In this document: positions 34,301-43,847 of the stretch, one piece after another
How positions within the stretch are numbered: the stretch's first letter is position 1
Layout: every line of letters begins with the position of its first letter
Source of the DNA: Helichrysum umbraculigerum
Taxonomy: Eukaryota; Streptophyta; Magnoliopsida; Asterales; Asteraceae
Direction of reading: 5' to 3'
Length of the DNA stretch: 64,000 nucleotides
NCBI GenBank assembly: GCA_949592205.1
Contig: CATIUR010000013.1
Location: 2,232,001 to 2,296,000, forward strand
Notes under the pieces: model-generated
Database searches by the model: none
Told to the model about the DNA's origin: nothing
Seen by the model: the letters and a program-made list of their open reading frames with translations, nothing else
Position numbers and translations under genes: made by a program

Positions 34301-35545
34301 ACCGGATAACGTTGTTTGGCCAAGACTAATGACATTGCTTCGAAGAGAGGGTATATAGTAGATATCTTTCAAAACCTTTTGTTCACCGTTTTTACCTTCG
34401 AACAAAATTGACCCTTTTCCTTCAATTCGAACACACGAGCCATCTCCAAATCTTACTCTTCCGGTTATTCTTTCATTCAACTCCGAAAAATACGAGTACC
34501 TCCCGGTCATGTGATTACTTGCCCCATTGTCGAGATACCACATATCCTCGTCTTGGTTCGGTTTGACCTTGGGAGGAACATATTTGTCTTCATTTAGAAA
34601 GACTGTCTCTTCTTTCATCATAAAAAATGTTCCTTCCTCGTGGTTAACCCTTTCTTTAGCATCACTCAAGTTTGCCTCCTGGTTTTGCCATCGATCCGAA
34701 CATCTTGACACAAAGTGTCCATATTTATCACAATGGTAACACTTGATGTTTGACAGGTCTCGTTTCTCATTGTTATTACCTTTTTTCCTTTCATCATCCC
34801 GATTTTTCCACGAAGCCCTTTGATCATGGTTTTGGGTGTTACCCCTACCACGACCACGTCCACGGCCTCGTCCCCCTCTGTTTGCACCAGTCCATCTACC
34901 ACGGCTTGAGTCTTGGTTTCGATTTGAGTTTTCAATTTTGGCATAAAGTAGTTTTTCACCATAAACTGATGCTTTGTCAGTTTCTTTAGTTCGTTCTTCG
35001 TAGGCTTTCAATCGTCCAACTACATCTTCAAAGTTAATAGTTTTTAAATCCAAGACTTGCTCGAGTGCCGCTACGATGTGAATGTATCGACTAGGAAGAC
35101 TTGTAAGAAATTTCTTTACTAACTTCTCTTGTGTAATCGGTCCTCCAAGAGTTGCTGAAACAGTTGCAATGCCCGATAGTTTTGAAGAGAATTCATCAAT
35201 CGTACTCGTATCTTTCATCTTCAAACTTTCGAATTCCGAAGTCAATGTTTGCAAACGTGCTTCCTTCACTCGATCTGCACCCATGTTCCGAGATGCAATT
35301 GCATCCCACATCTCCTTTGCAGTCGTGAGATTCCCGATCTGCAAGATTAAGTCTTCCGGTACCGATTGGAATATGAGATGCTTCACAATATTGTTCTTCT
35401 TGGGATCGACTAAGCCCGGATCTACCACATCCCAGACTCCATGAATACCCAAAAGCACTTCCATACGCATCCTCCATATGGTGTAATTAGTTGACGTTAA
35501 TTGCGGACACTGAAACGTCAATGATTCCTTCACTGGTACCGACAT
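31400..35545 (-). CDS. Copia gag-pol polyprotein (about 1381 aa)
   Basis: The intact polyprotein ends only one base from the 3' LTR. The start chosen is MSVPVKESLTFQCPQL at 35545, because gag homology begins there; an upstream in-frame ATG at 35833 would add 96 residues of leader with no gag similarity. In order: UBN2-type gag (LTSTNYTIWRMRMEVLL), zinc knuckle CYHCDKYGHFVSRC near residue 267, protease WYLDNGASNHMTG near 335, integrase HARLGH...CKICVIG near 467, integrase core HGDICGP near 533 and TDRGGEF near 595, RT LDVKTTFLHG and YVDDLF near 1063, RNase H GYSDSSH near 1225 and IDNKSA. No stops or obvious damage, so it is possibly still able to move. The type resembles Tork-like plant copia, which is a tentative assignment. 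Confidence 0.95.
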   Translation of the reverse strand: MSVPVKESLTFQCPQLTSTNYTIWRMRMEVLLGIHGVWDVVDPGLVDPKKNNIVKHLIFQSVPEDLILQIGNLTTAKEMWDAIASRNMGADRVKEARLQTLTSEFESLKMKDTSTIDEFSSKLSGIATVSATLGGPITQEKLVKKFLTSLPSRYIHIVAALEQVLDLKTINFEDVVGRLKAYEERTKETDKASVYGEKLLYAKIENSNRNQDSSRGRWTGANRGGRGRGRGRGRGNTQNHDQRASWKNRDDERKKGNNNEKRDLSNIKCYHCDKYGHFVSRCSDRWQNQEANLSDAKERVNHEEGTFFMMKEETVFLNEDKYVPPKVKPNQDEDMWYLDNGASNHMTGRYSYFSELNERITGRVRFGDGSCVRIEGKGSILFEGKNGEQKVLKDIYYIPSLRSNVISLGQTTLSGCDIRMHGDFLTMKDRKGRLLMKVQRTESNLYKTRLRVGKPHCLQAKIDDESWLWHARLGHINFGAVNMMHKLTSGVPVLKHQKEVCKICVIGKQNKHTFPKKANYKSKNILEKLHGDICGPIDPPTLAGNVYILVLIDDFSRYMWSFLLKHKNDTTDVIKRFKKSIENRTGKEIKTFHTDRGGEFTSNDFNRFWSEECVARMLTAPYSPKQNGIVERRNRTLIEMTRCLLKAKDVPNQFWGEAVRHATYIINRTPTRALVGVTPYEKFYGQKPNLENLKVFGCVAYERIVSKHLKKLDDRLRPLVYFGKEPGSGGARLFDPNENRIVINNNVTYDEKLSWQWKKETETSTIAAEKENESGTFKIVWANWIDQPHIGPHQPNTNESPPATPSPAAGNPNPTESDPDNSNHESGGSNEFEHNLVRRSNRVSVLPIRLNDYELNMHELMLTFDEEPRNFKEAVKKPEWIKVMKSEIESIEKNGTWKLVPLPKHVKPIGLKWIYKIKRNADGSISRYKARLVAKGYVQEYGIDFDEVFTPVARLETIRLLIALAAGNGWKIYHLDVKTTFLHGELKEEVYVSQPEGFEKPGEEGKVYKLAKALYGLRQAPRAWNIKLDGILQGMGFQRCLQETAVYKKVSRGEYIIVAVYVDDLFVTGTCHEITSQFKSMMSSKFEISDLGLLTYYLGIEVSQEKGCVTIKQANYAMKILKEAGMEECNATQCPMEPGLKLSKAEDEPEVEATHYLRIVGCLRYFLHTRPDLSYSVGVVSRYMQSPRESHARAIKQILRYLRGTISLGIRYERCDELKLLGYSDSSHNVDVDDGRSTTGHIFFLGNSPITWCSQKQDTVALSSCEAEFMAATSATCQAVWLRELLAEVTGLEKQKVLIRIDNKSAIALSKNPVFHGRSKHIHTRFHFIREHVENEQVEIEHVAGNEQVADPLTKALARVRFGEMRSLLGVCELPSQPFRG

Positions 35546-35973
35546 CTTCTTTGTTCGTGAGTAAGTTTGTAATGGTGATTTATCCAGCCCTTTTATCACG
35601 GCTTGATATTTTTTTGCTGTTGTTACTTTTGTGACTTCTACAAAAATAAACGATTGATTAATTCTGAGAAGCAGAAGAGAGCTATCCTTGATAAAACTTG
35701 TTGCACAAGCCTTTATTAATTCAAATCTTTGATCGGCATGCAGAATTAAAGAATTAATTGGTATGCCAATTAAATACCAACTATCCGTGTGGTAATACAA
35801 AAACAGAGATAACGATTGCTTTAATTGGACCAATGTTCCTTTTTAATCTGAGCTGCTTCTATGTCACTGCAGACCTCCAAAACAGAAACCACACGCCAAT
35901 TAATTAATCGGTACTACACATAGAAACGATTGCTTAGAAGTAATCGTCCTTCCCTGCTTCACGATTTGAACTC

Positions 35974-35985
35974 GCTCTGATACCA
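35974..35985 (-). other. Primer-binding site
   Basis: TGGTATCAGAGC on the minus strand, two bases after the 5' LTR end; initiator tRNA-Met type. Confidence 0.9.
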
Positions 35986-35987
35986 AT

Positions 35988-36293
35988 TAAAGTATCTAAA
36001 CAGAATATAGTAAACAAAACACAAAAGCAAATAATCAAACCAACTCTTTGATTAAAATAGAGAACTCGGTTACATAAAACTCTATTGATCGATGCCTATA
36101 AAAATCTCATAATCATGTTTATATAGACACTAAATTGTAGGGCAACTAGGACACCTTACACGCTTCCTAATTGAATACAACTTGGACTTGGACTACACTC
36201 CAAGATACTTGGGCTACACTCCAAGATTTCTGACGGGTTCTGATGGGTCGAACCGTGGCATAAAGCCCATGGTCTAGACCCATTCGTTCAACA
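35988..36293 (-). repeat. 5' LTR of the minus-strand copia element
   Basis: 306 bp, flanked on the right by the target copy CTGAT. About 98% identical to the 3' LTR. Confidence 0.93.
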
Positions 36294-36418
36294 CTGATGG
36301 CCGCTGCTGAGGAGGAAAGGGAGCTTGCAAACGGTGAAGATCAGACATTTTTATATTAATTGTTAATCATGCAAACATTTTTTAACAAAACCCGTGTAGT
36401 CACGGGTCATAGAACTAG

Positions 36419-37178
36419 TTGTATGTATATTGTACAGTAGAGCTCTTAGGTTTCACTAACAAATCGCTAATTTCTTTACTCTTGAAAAGAGGAATGATCA
36501 TACCTTTTAAAGTTTTCGTTAGTGCTTAACCAAGTGTTAATTGAAGTTTATCTTAATATCTTTATTGCCTTGGTGATTCATTGAGCAAATCGAGTTTGGA
36601 AATGCTCATGTGGAACATATGGCCATTTTTAAAATTTGAGGGAATTATGTACACGTATCTTGTTGACTCGAATATAATGCTTACCAAACTGTTTTAATTC
36701 TGTACCCTTGAAATTAAATTCTGTAAAATAACATTTTTACATCATCACATTTGTATATAATAAGCATATATATATATCACCTGTATGAACTGTAGATACA
36801 TGATTCTCATCATAACAAATCACTACTTTCTTTACTGTAAAGAAGACAAGAAGAGAGTGATCATCCTACAGTTTGAGTTATGCCTCAACTAGGATTAACT
36901 GAGCTATATCCTTAGTTCATCAATTGGTGATTCATCCGAAATACAGGTATGAAATAAGTTATCCGGAGTATATTATCATATCATATAATATATGGATAAC
37001 ATTTGTGATTTGTGCTGTTGACTACACCATAATTAGGTGCCGTTGGCCAATCATTAATTAGATAATTTACATATTTAACCCTCAAATTCTTTTATTTGTA
37101 CACAATTGGTCCCCCTTTAAAACTAACAACCTCTAAAGTTAGGTGTTGTAACCGCACGTAACATTTTCCCTATCATAA
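36419..37178. other. Intergenic stretch, nothing recognised
   Basis: AT-rich sequence between two Helitron boundaries. No coding, RNA or terminal-repeat signature was found. Confidence 0.4.
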
Positions 37179-40100
37179 TCTTCTCTTATAACTAAAGTAG
37201 GAGACCTTAAGATTACCACTAATTTGCCTTAATCCTACGTGTCATTGTTATGCCAACGTTTAAGCTTATTTGGCAACAAATTAACCCACTAATTTGCCTT
37301 AATCCTACGTGTCATTAACCCATGCATTCTACTCATTTGTTATGCCAACGTGTCCCGGTCCTCGCAATAAAGGTAATAGAATATAATTAATTAAATTAAA
37401 TATTAAATATAAGATAGTCAAAATCTCAAGTCATTTGAGAGTTGGCATCTTAACATAATTACCCTCCAAATTGCAATATGTCAAACGTTTCATCCTTAAT
37501 GTATGGAGAATTAATTTGATGGTTATCACATTACCATATTTAACAATAATCAGCACGATATTTCATTCATGGAATTGAACCAGAAACAAATTAGAAGCAT
37601 AGGAAAGTCGACTGAAGGTTAGTGGCATTATAGGGACGTACATCGCAAAGTAATTTCGATCTCTAACTCGGTAACGATTCAAGGTAATTCTCGTATTAGC
37701 TTTACGGAATACTTGTTGTTTGCGGTTTAAATATCTGATAGGATCATATTTGGTTGAGCTTTCAAGAGAGGTTAATTAATACGTTTTGAAACTACAGTTC
37801 GAGGCCGGTCTTGGGTTATCGATTTGTTAAAAATCCATGTAATGAAGTAGTTTTCTACAGAAAGATTAGGTAATCAGCTATTATGAGTAAGAACATCTTT
37901 GAAACGTCAACATGAACGCAGTCAGAAGAGCTTTACAAAAAATTTAATGGCAGATGTTTTATGAAGAAGATGAGTGAGAACAATGAGTTCAAGAATTTCT
38001 TTTGAAAAGAAACCAATAAACAAGAGTTAAATAAAATATCTATCCAATATCACAATTAATCGGTCTTTGTCAAAGTGGTTTAAGAGTTTTTTGGCAATCA
38101 TGTGGTCTTTGGGTTTCAAGTCTACATACTGGTTTTTAACTAATTAATTAAAATACATGGTTTATAGTTAAGAGATGGCGTAAGATTTGTAACGTGTGTG
38201 ATTGTGTATTAAACTTGCCCAATCAACTAGGATTTTTTTTAAGAATATATTAAGGTTCTTAGTAGAATTTAATATGTTTGTAGGAAGCTTTGCTTAGACG
38301 AGGCATCCAAAATTTTGCTTCCCATTGAGGTAAGATATTGATTTTTGTGTTAATTTGATGAAACAAGAAGATGCATTGAGATTTGAGATCATTGTCATAA
38401 CTATTGCGACCATGTTTTATTTGTAGTTTTCTCAAAATTATTTTAATATAAATTTATATTCCTACATTGATAGATGAAAGTAACATTGATAGATGAATGT
38501 TTTTCAACTTTTTTTATTTGATAAATTATTTAGAAGTTGAACTATTCTTAATCTGAATGACTATATGATTGATTACACTTGATTTTTTCTAATAATTTGT
38601 TAATTTACCCAATAGGCTATAAGTCTACAAACAATCAGAGTCGAATCCGAGTATGAAATCAATTCCTTGATATTTGCACTCATATTAAGTTTTTCGTATC
38701 ATGTTTTTAATGTTTGTGTTAACATCAATATTAATATTTGATTGGATTGGTTCTTCAACATACTGATGTTTTGACGAACGACGCCTACATGAGATTATGC
38801 GCATCAGATGAGAGTAGGAGTTACTAAAATATGAAAGGATGTTAAATTTTGTGTTACTCCCCTTATCATCGTAGTGCTTAGTTATGCATTATTCTATGAC
38901 TTATGGATATCAACCATGGTTAAATATGAAACAAAAGACTCATGGTGGATCATTGGTATAACTTTTTGTTGCTTTTATTTTTCCTGTTTTATCACAAGTA
39001 GCTATATAAATACTACCTATCAATCGATCAAGAACCATGATTATGTCTTCGTTAAAATGGTTGAGTTTATCGTAGTTGCAACCCCTGTTTAACTTCTTTT
39101 GTTAGATGGAAAATCATATCGACAATCAATACAATGTTAGCGGCACGTGGACGATCATAAGGTTTTGGACAAAGGTGCATTGTCTTTCTTGAACATATGC
39201 TTTTAAAGGAATTTTTGTCAAAAATAATACGTTTTCAGTTTAGATTATGAGAAATAATGCGTTTTGCAAACCATTTTCAATAGTAGTAGAATCGGGGTTG
39301 GCAAGCCCGATTTTACACTTGTGTTTATTTGAAAGTCGGGGTTCCCAAACCCGACTTTAATTTTTTGTCAGATTGAATGAAAGAATAGGGGTTGATAACC
39401 CCGATTCCACTTTATTCCCCTTGTGTTATTTCCTTGAAATGGACTCAACAGAAAATCATAAATTATGAGACAAGTGGAATCAAAGAAAATCATAACTTAT
39501 TTCCTTGATGCAATATCTTAAGCAAGGGAATCGGGGTTAGCAACCCCTATTCTTTCATTCAATCCGACACAAAAGTAAAGTCGGATTTGGGAACCCCGAC
39601 TTTCAAATAAACACAAGTGTAAAATCGGGCTTGGCAACCCCGATTCTACTACTTTTGAAAATGATTTGCAAAACGTATTATTTCTCATAATCTAAACTCA
39701 AAATGTATTATTTTTGAAAAAAATTCCTTTTAAAGAGTAATAGTACTGTATTTGCTTATTCTCCGTATCAAATTGTGGTAGATATTGACTTTGTCTTATT
39801 TTATTTTTGTAATAGAACTAAATTGGTTGCATACGAAGTTAAATTGTTAACTTTGTATGTTGCTTAACCTAATGAGACTACTAAAATATCTTATTATCAT
39901 TATATTATTCTAATTTGTGTAGGATGTCTATTTATAAACTAGCCGCATGATAACTAAAGCAAGTGGCCAGGTATTGCACAACCTAAGTATATGTAATCTT
40001 TAGTATTCTTGGATGCTTACCAACGCGTACGACAGCTATAAGTGGCAATACGGTGGGGCAGATGAGCCGGTTAACGAGAATGGGTTGGGTTAATTTCAAT

Positions 40101-40472
40101 AGAGGTTGCTATGAGTTGTGTTGATTGGTATGAAAGCATTTTTCGTCCCTCTGAATTATTATTAAATAATGTGTTGAATGTAATCAGTATTATAAAAGCA
40201 ACATCAGCACATTGATAATTTGAACAATTGGGGCTCGTGTTAATTACCAGTGACAGAAGATGACAGTTCCCCAAACTAAACATATAGATTCAACGTATGG
40301 ATCTCACATCAAGATGTATATAAGATTCTATTAAATTGTTATTAGTTGTGGATCTATATGCTTATGTCATCTACGGACGGAATTACATTTATTCCACTTC
40401 TTTTATTATTATGAACAACATAATTCATAAGATCGTTTATTAAAGTCGTGCATCGCACGGGTATAACACTAG
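37179..40472 (+). mobile_element. Probable Helitron
   Basis: A clear Helitron 3' end: the hairpin CGTGCATCGCACG followed by GGTATAACACTAG at 40472, then T. The best matching start is TCTTCTCTTATAACTAAAG at 37179, preceded by A, giving about 3.3 kb including a nested MULE MITE. Inside is a direct repeat of TTTGCCTTAATCCTACGTG (37224, 37291). No Rep/helicase and no recognised captured exon. The 5' border is the weak part of the call. Confidence 0.5.
39209..39726. mobile_element. Fold-back MULE-type MITE (518 bp)
   Basis: The element has arms of about 200 bases starting GAATTTTTGTCAAAAATAAT and inverted at the other end, flanked by an exact 9-base duplication CTTTTAAAG (39200-39208, 39727-39735), the Mutator-type target length. 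The arms carry repeated inverted units such as AATCGGGGTTGGCAAGCCCG and AAGTCGGGGTTCCCAAACCC. It is non-coding. A transcript through it would form a long hairpin. Confidence 0.88.
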
Positions 40473-40775
40473 TATGATATATAGCACCAATTTTTCTATT
40501 TTGTGGTGAACACAATTTCTGAAGTAACCAAATCTAACTTCAGAATTTATATAGCCACATTAGCAGCGCTTGGGATGATTTTAGGCGCGCGTATTCCCTT
40601 TGGCTAGGAAAATAATTTTGACACAAGAACAAATTTGTGTTTGTAGTGATGAACATTACACGAAAAAGTGTTACTATACATACATCTTTCTTTATATGAT
40701 GATAATTAAATAACATTAAGAGTCAAATTATATAAAAGATGCATTGCAGAAGAACTTGTCAAAGTACTAGAAGTG
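40473..40775. other. 3' flank of the EXORDIUM-like gene
   Basis: AT-rich, with no feature recognised. It should include the 3' UTR of the minus-strand gene. Confidence 0.4.
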
Positions 40776-40820
40776 TCAACGTATTGCATTGGGTCCAAAG
40801 CAACTCCTTTTCGCAGGATC

Positions 40821-41768
40821 TCAAACCCATTGAACAAGAAACATCCTCCTTCCTTTTGCTCCATACAGATTATACCCATTTCCCATTCTGTCCCTAAAAA
40901 CTTGCCCCACAAACCCACCACCCGCACCCGACCCGTATACCCCTACACACATATCCCCAATCTCATCTGGAGCGCTTGGGTCATCCCCTGCATACCAAGC
41001 ATTCACGAGCGGGTTGGTTGACACCTCTGCTAGCTCGTGAGCGATCACACTTATCATTCCATCTGTCCCTATATCCCCATTTGGTGGACCCATGATGTCC
41101 TTGTTGACTCTTGGCATACCCGAATATTTGGGCCAAGCAAACGGGTAGGCGCAGACACCGGGGCATTGGGTCCCACTATGGCCCACCCAAGCATAGGGTA
41201 CCGTGACGCCCACTATAGATGGAAATGTGAAGTAATGAAATCCACACACTGCCCTACAAAAATCTTGGACTTGAACATCTGATGATGTCAACACAAGATA
41301 CAAACCGCTTTTGTAGTTAAGTGGTAACGGATCAAACTTTGCATTAACAGAACGTTTAATGATAGATTGGATTGATAAACGAGTGAGGTACTTTCCATGA
41401 GAGTATCTCGAGTCTGTGAACTCACCCATGACACTAATGCTCTCACTAACGTTGGAGCCAGTTTGATCGGTATAGAGACGAACGGTCTGCCACCACTCAA
41501 AAACCGAAGGAGAGGGGGCATTCGAAGACGATAGAGAATATAAGAAGTCTTGAATGGTGGATTGGTGATCAATGTTCCAATGGCCATACCAAATGATGTA
41601 AAGATTGATAGGAGATGTGAGAATAGGACCCATGTGGTATTGAAGATCTAGAAGACTAGATGATCCCTCATTGTTCTTGGATCCTTCAAATTGACTGCTT
41701 TGAGCTTTTGAGATTGTAAAGGAGAAGCATATCAAAATAAAATAACATGTTTGAGTCATATTGTGCAT
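40821..41768 (-). CDS. EXORDIUM/PHI-1-like protein with premature stop (315 aa)
   Basis: This family is secreted to the cell wall and linked to brassinosteroid-dependent growth and phosphate response. Residues 1-22 form a signal peptide (MHNMTQTC...SFTISKAQ). The body matches the PHI-1 domain end to end: YHMGPILTSPINLYIIWYG, EWWQTVRLYTD, VYLVLTSS-type segment, VCGFHYFTFPSIVGVTVPYA, CPGVCAYPFAWPKY, GDIGTDGMISVIAHELAEVS, NPLVNAWYAGDD, APDEIGDMCVG, GRRMFLVQWV. The frame then meets TGA at 40821-40823, but the family's usual C-terminal end (DPAKRSCFGPNA) follows in the same frame to a second stop at 40776. So the last 15 residues are cut off by what looks like a single Trp-to-stop change. No introns, as usual for the family. 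A TATA-like box is at 41816-41823. Possibly functional, possibly a young pseudogene. Confidence 0.93.
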   Translation of the reverse strand: MHNMTQTCYFILICFSFTISKAQSSQFEGSKNNEGSSSLLDLQYHMGPILTSPINLYIIWYGHWNIDHQSTIQDFLYSLSSSNAPSPSVFEWWQTVRLYTDQTGSNVSESISVMGEFTDSRYSHGKYLTRLSIQSIIKRSVNAKFDPLPLNYKSGLYLVLTSSDVQVQDFCRAVCGFHYFTFPSIVGVTVPYAWVGHSGTQCPGVCAYPFAWPKYSGMPRVNKDIMGPPNGDIGTDGMISVIAHELAEVSTNPLVNAWYAGDDPSAPDEIGDMCVGVYGSGAGGGFVGQVFRDRMGNGYNLYGAKGRRMFLVQWV

Positions 41769-41815
41769 TTTGTTGTGCTTTGTGGTTTGGTGATGCTACG
41801 CTTCACCAAAAGTTG

Positions 41816-41823
41816 TTATATAA
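41816..41823 (-). promoter_or_regulatory. Likely TATA box of the EXORDIUM-like gene
   Basis: TTATATAA on the minus strand, 48 bases before the ATG. It implies a very short 5' UTR. Confidence 0.5.
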
Positions 41824-42069
41824 GGCATGAAAACTAAAAGTTAAGGCCCTACCCGAAGGACCTTGTAAAAATGACTATGTTATATATGCTTTGAATTTAT
41901 TTATTTTATGTGTGTGCATATAATATAATGGGAAAATTGGAGTACTTCGAGTAGCAAGTAGCTAGTAAGTAGTAACTAGTTGTGTGTTGTCATTAAAAAA
42001 AAAATCATGTAAAATTTGAAAAGTGTAAGGAGCACAAGTATAAGTATTATTTCAACAAAATTGTTTTAA

Positions 42070-43436
42070 GACATAATTGTGTGGGACGTCCCTGTGGTTT
42101 ACTCGAAATAACACTCCACGTCCCTGTGGTTTTTTTTGACGTGGAGCATCCCTAAAGTTGCAAAAAGTTGCGTGGAACGTCCTTCTGTCTAAAGATAGTT
42201 AGTTTATTCCGTTAAAGGACCTTGAATGTAATAATTTTGATGGCATAGGTTATTCATGTAATTTTTATTTTATAATCACAATAATTATTTAATTTCTTTT
42301 TTGTTGAATTTAAGCAAGTTGTTTTTAATAAACTTTTCTAGTTAATTTAACTATTTTAATTTTTTTAAATATTTATTTTTTGTGACAATTGAGATGATCA
42401 ACTTGTTTATTCTAGTTTCGATTTCATATATCTTGTGTCCGTTTTCACTTTTTAGTATCGTTTTTTGTCTTAACAAAAACAAATACTCAAACACTTATAG
42501 CAAGACTAAATAAATATTAAAAAAAATAAGCAAGTTTATCATTTTGAAAGTGGACGTTTATTAATTTTACGTTCGAAGTGTGGGATATGGGTGCCTCGTG
42601 TTTTTTTGCATTTAATTAATTATATTCATATAAAAATAAAAGTTTCATTTTGAAAGTGGACGTTTATCATATATATGGCTAGGATGAAAACCAAACTTCT
42701 ATCTGGATTTTAATAAACGTCCTAACGATATATATGATAAACGTCCACTTTCAAAATGAAACTTTTATATTTATATGAATATAATTAATTAAATGCAAAA
42801 CAACACGAGGCATCCATATTCCACAATTCGAATGTAAAAAATTGTTTAGGTTAAAATAATGAAAAGGTATCATTTTTACATGTCCAGTCTTTCGAATATA
42901 TAATTTAACTAATTTAAACGAATATAATTATTTTAAAATTAATAAACTTCCATCTCAAAATGATAAACTTGTTTATTATTTTTTTAATATTTATTTAGTC
43001 CTGCTATGAGTGTTTGAGTATTTGTTTTTGTTAAAACAAAAAACGATACTAAAAAGTGAAAACGGACACAAGATATATGAAATCGAAACTAGAATAAACA
43101 AGTTGATCATCTCAATTGTCACAAAAAATAAATATTAGAAAAAATTAAAATAATTAAAATAACTAGAAAAGTTTATTAAAAACAACTTGCTTAAATTCAA
43201 CAAAAAAGAAATTAAATAATTATTGTGATTAAAAAATAAAAATTACATGAATAACCTATGTCATTAAAATTATTACATTCAAGGTCCTTTAACGGAATAA
43301 ACTAACTATCATTAGACAGAAGGACGTTCCAAGCAACTTTTTGCAACTTTAGGGATGCTCCACGTCAAAAAAAAAACCACAGGGACGTGGAGTGTTATTT
43401 CGGGTAAACCACAGGGACGCCCCAGGCAATTATGTC
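42070..43436. mobile_element. Long fold-back MULE element (1367 bp)
   Basis: Exact 9-base duplication TTGTTTTAA at 42061-42069 and 43437-43445. The element begins GACATAATTG and is almost entirely one inverted repeat, with arms of about 650 bases meeting near 42715-42730. The outer arm contains CGTCCCTGTGGTTTACTCG, GACGTGGAGCATCCCTAAAG and ACGTCCTTCTGTCTAA, mirrored near 43320-43430. No transposase. It would give a very long hairpin RNA. Confidence 0.9.
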
Positions 43437-43487
43437 TTGTTTTAATAATGTTTATCTCTGGCGCTTCTATCAGCATATATTATAAGA

Positions 43488-43847
43488 TTAATAATGGTTT
43501 AATCCTTAAAGTTTCATTTTTTTTTGTTTCAACCACTTAATTAAGTTTTTTTTTTTTAATGATTTAATCCTTCAAGTTTGAAATGATTTTTCGGTTTAAC
43601 CCTTTAAGGGGGGTTAAACTTTAAAAAAATTGAAAGTTAGATGATAAACTAGAAAAACTTAAAATGGCAAAATCATTATAAACGATAAACTTTAGGGATT
43701 AAACCATTAAATTTGTGAAGTATAATAAAGTTAAATGGTTAAACCAACAAATTTTTGAAACTTCGAGGATTAAACCATAAGATAAAAACTTGAGTGGTTA
43801 AGATAAAAAAAAAAAAAAAAAAACTTTAAGGATTAAACGATTATTAA
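43488..43847. mobile_element. MITE with ~27-base inverted ends (about 360 bp)
   Basis: TTAATAATGGTTTAATCCTT at the left is mirrored by AAGGATTAAACGATTATTAA at the right. The interior is rich in imperfect GGTTTAATCC/GGATTAAACC repeats and poly-A/T. The target duplication is not clear, so the superfamily is open. Confidence 0.6.

Larger units (their letters stand above)
31093..36293 (-). mobile_element. Intact Ty1/copia LTR retrotransposon
   Basis: This 5201-bp element lies on the minus strand with 306-bp LTRs: the 5' LTR is 35988-36293 and the 3' LTR is 31093-31398. The target duplication is CTGAT (31088-31092, 36294-36298). The LTRs begin TGTTGAACG and end ACTTTA rather than CA. Six differences by eye give about 2% divergence. 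A primer-binding site and a polypurine tract (AGGGGGTGATTG just before the 3' LTR) are present. Inserted in a captured exon of the surrounding Helitron. Confidence 0.93.
28741..36418 (+). mobile_element. Helitron with captured gene fragments and a nested copia element
   Basis: It starts TCTTACCTATCTAATAAAAG after an A at 28740 and ends with the hairpin ACCCGTGTAGTCACGGGT and CATAGAACTAG before T at 36419. Without the nested copia element (31093-36298) it is about 2.5 kb. It has no Rep/helicase. It holds a UBTD-like exon (30311-30417) and part of another exon (31049-31092 continued at 36299-36359). AT-rich introns and a CT-rich leader-like part (28900-29420) suggest a captured gene start. Confidence 0.7.

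Noticed and set aside
38874..39092. 72-aa hydrophobic plus-strand frame
   Set aside because: AT-rich chance frame; no start context or homology recognised.
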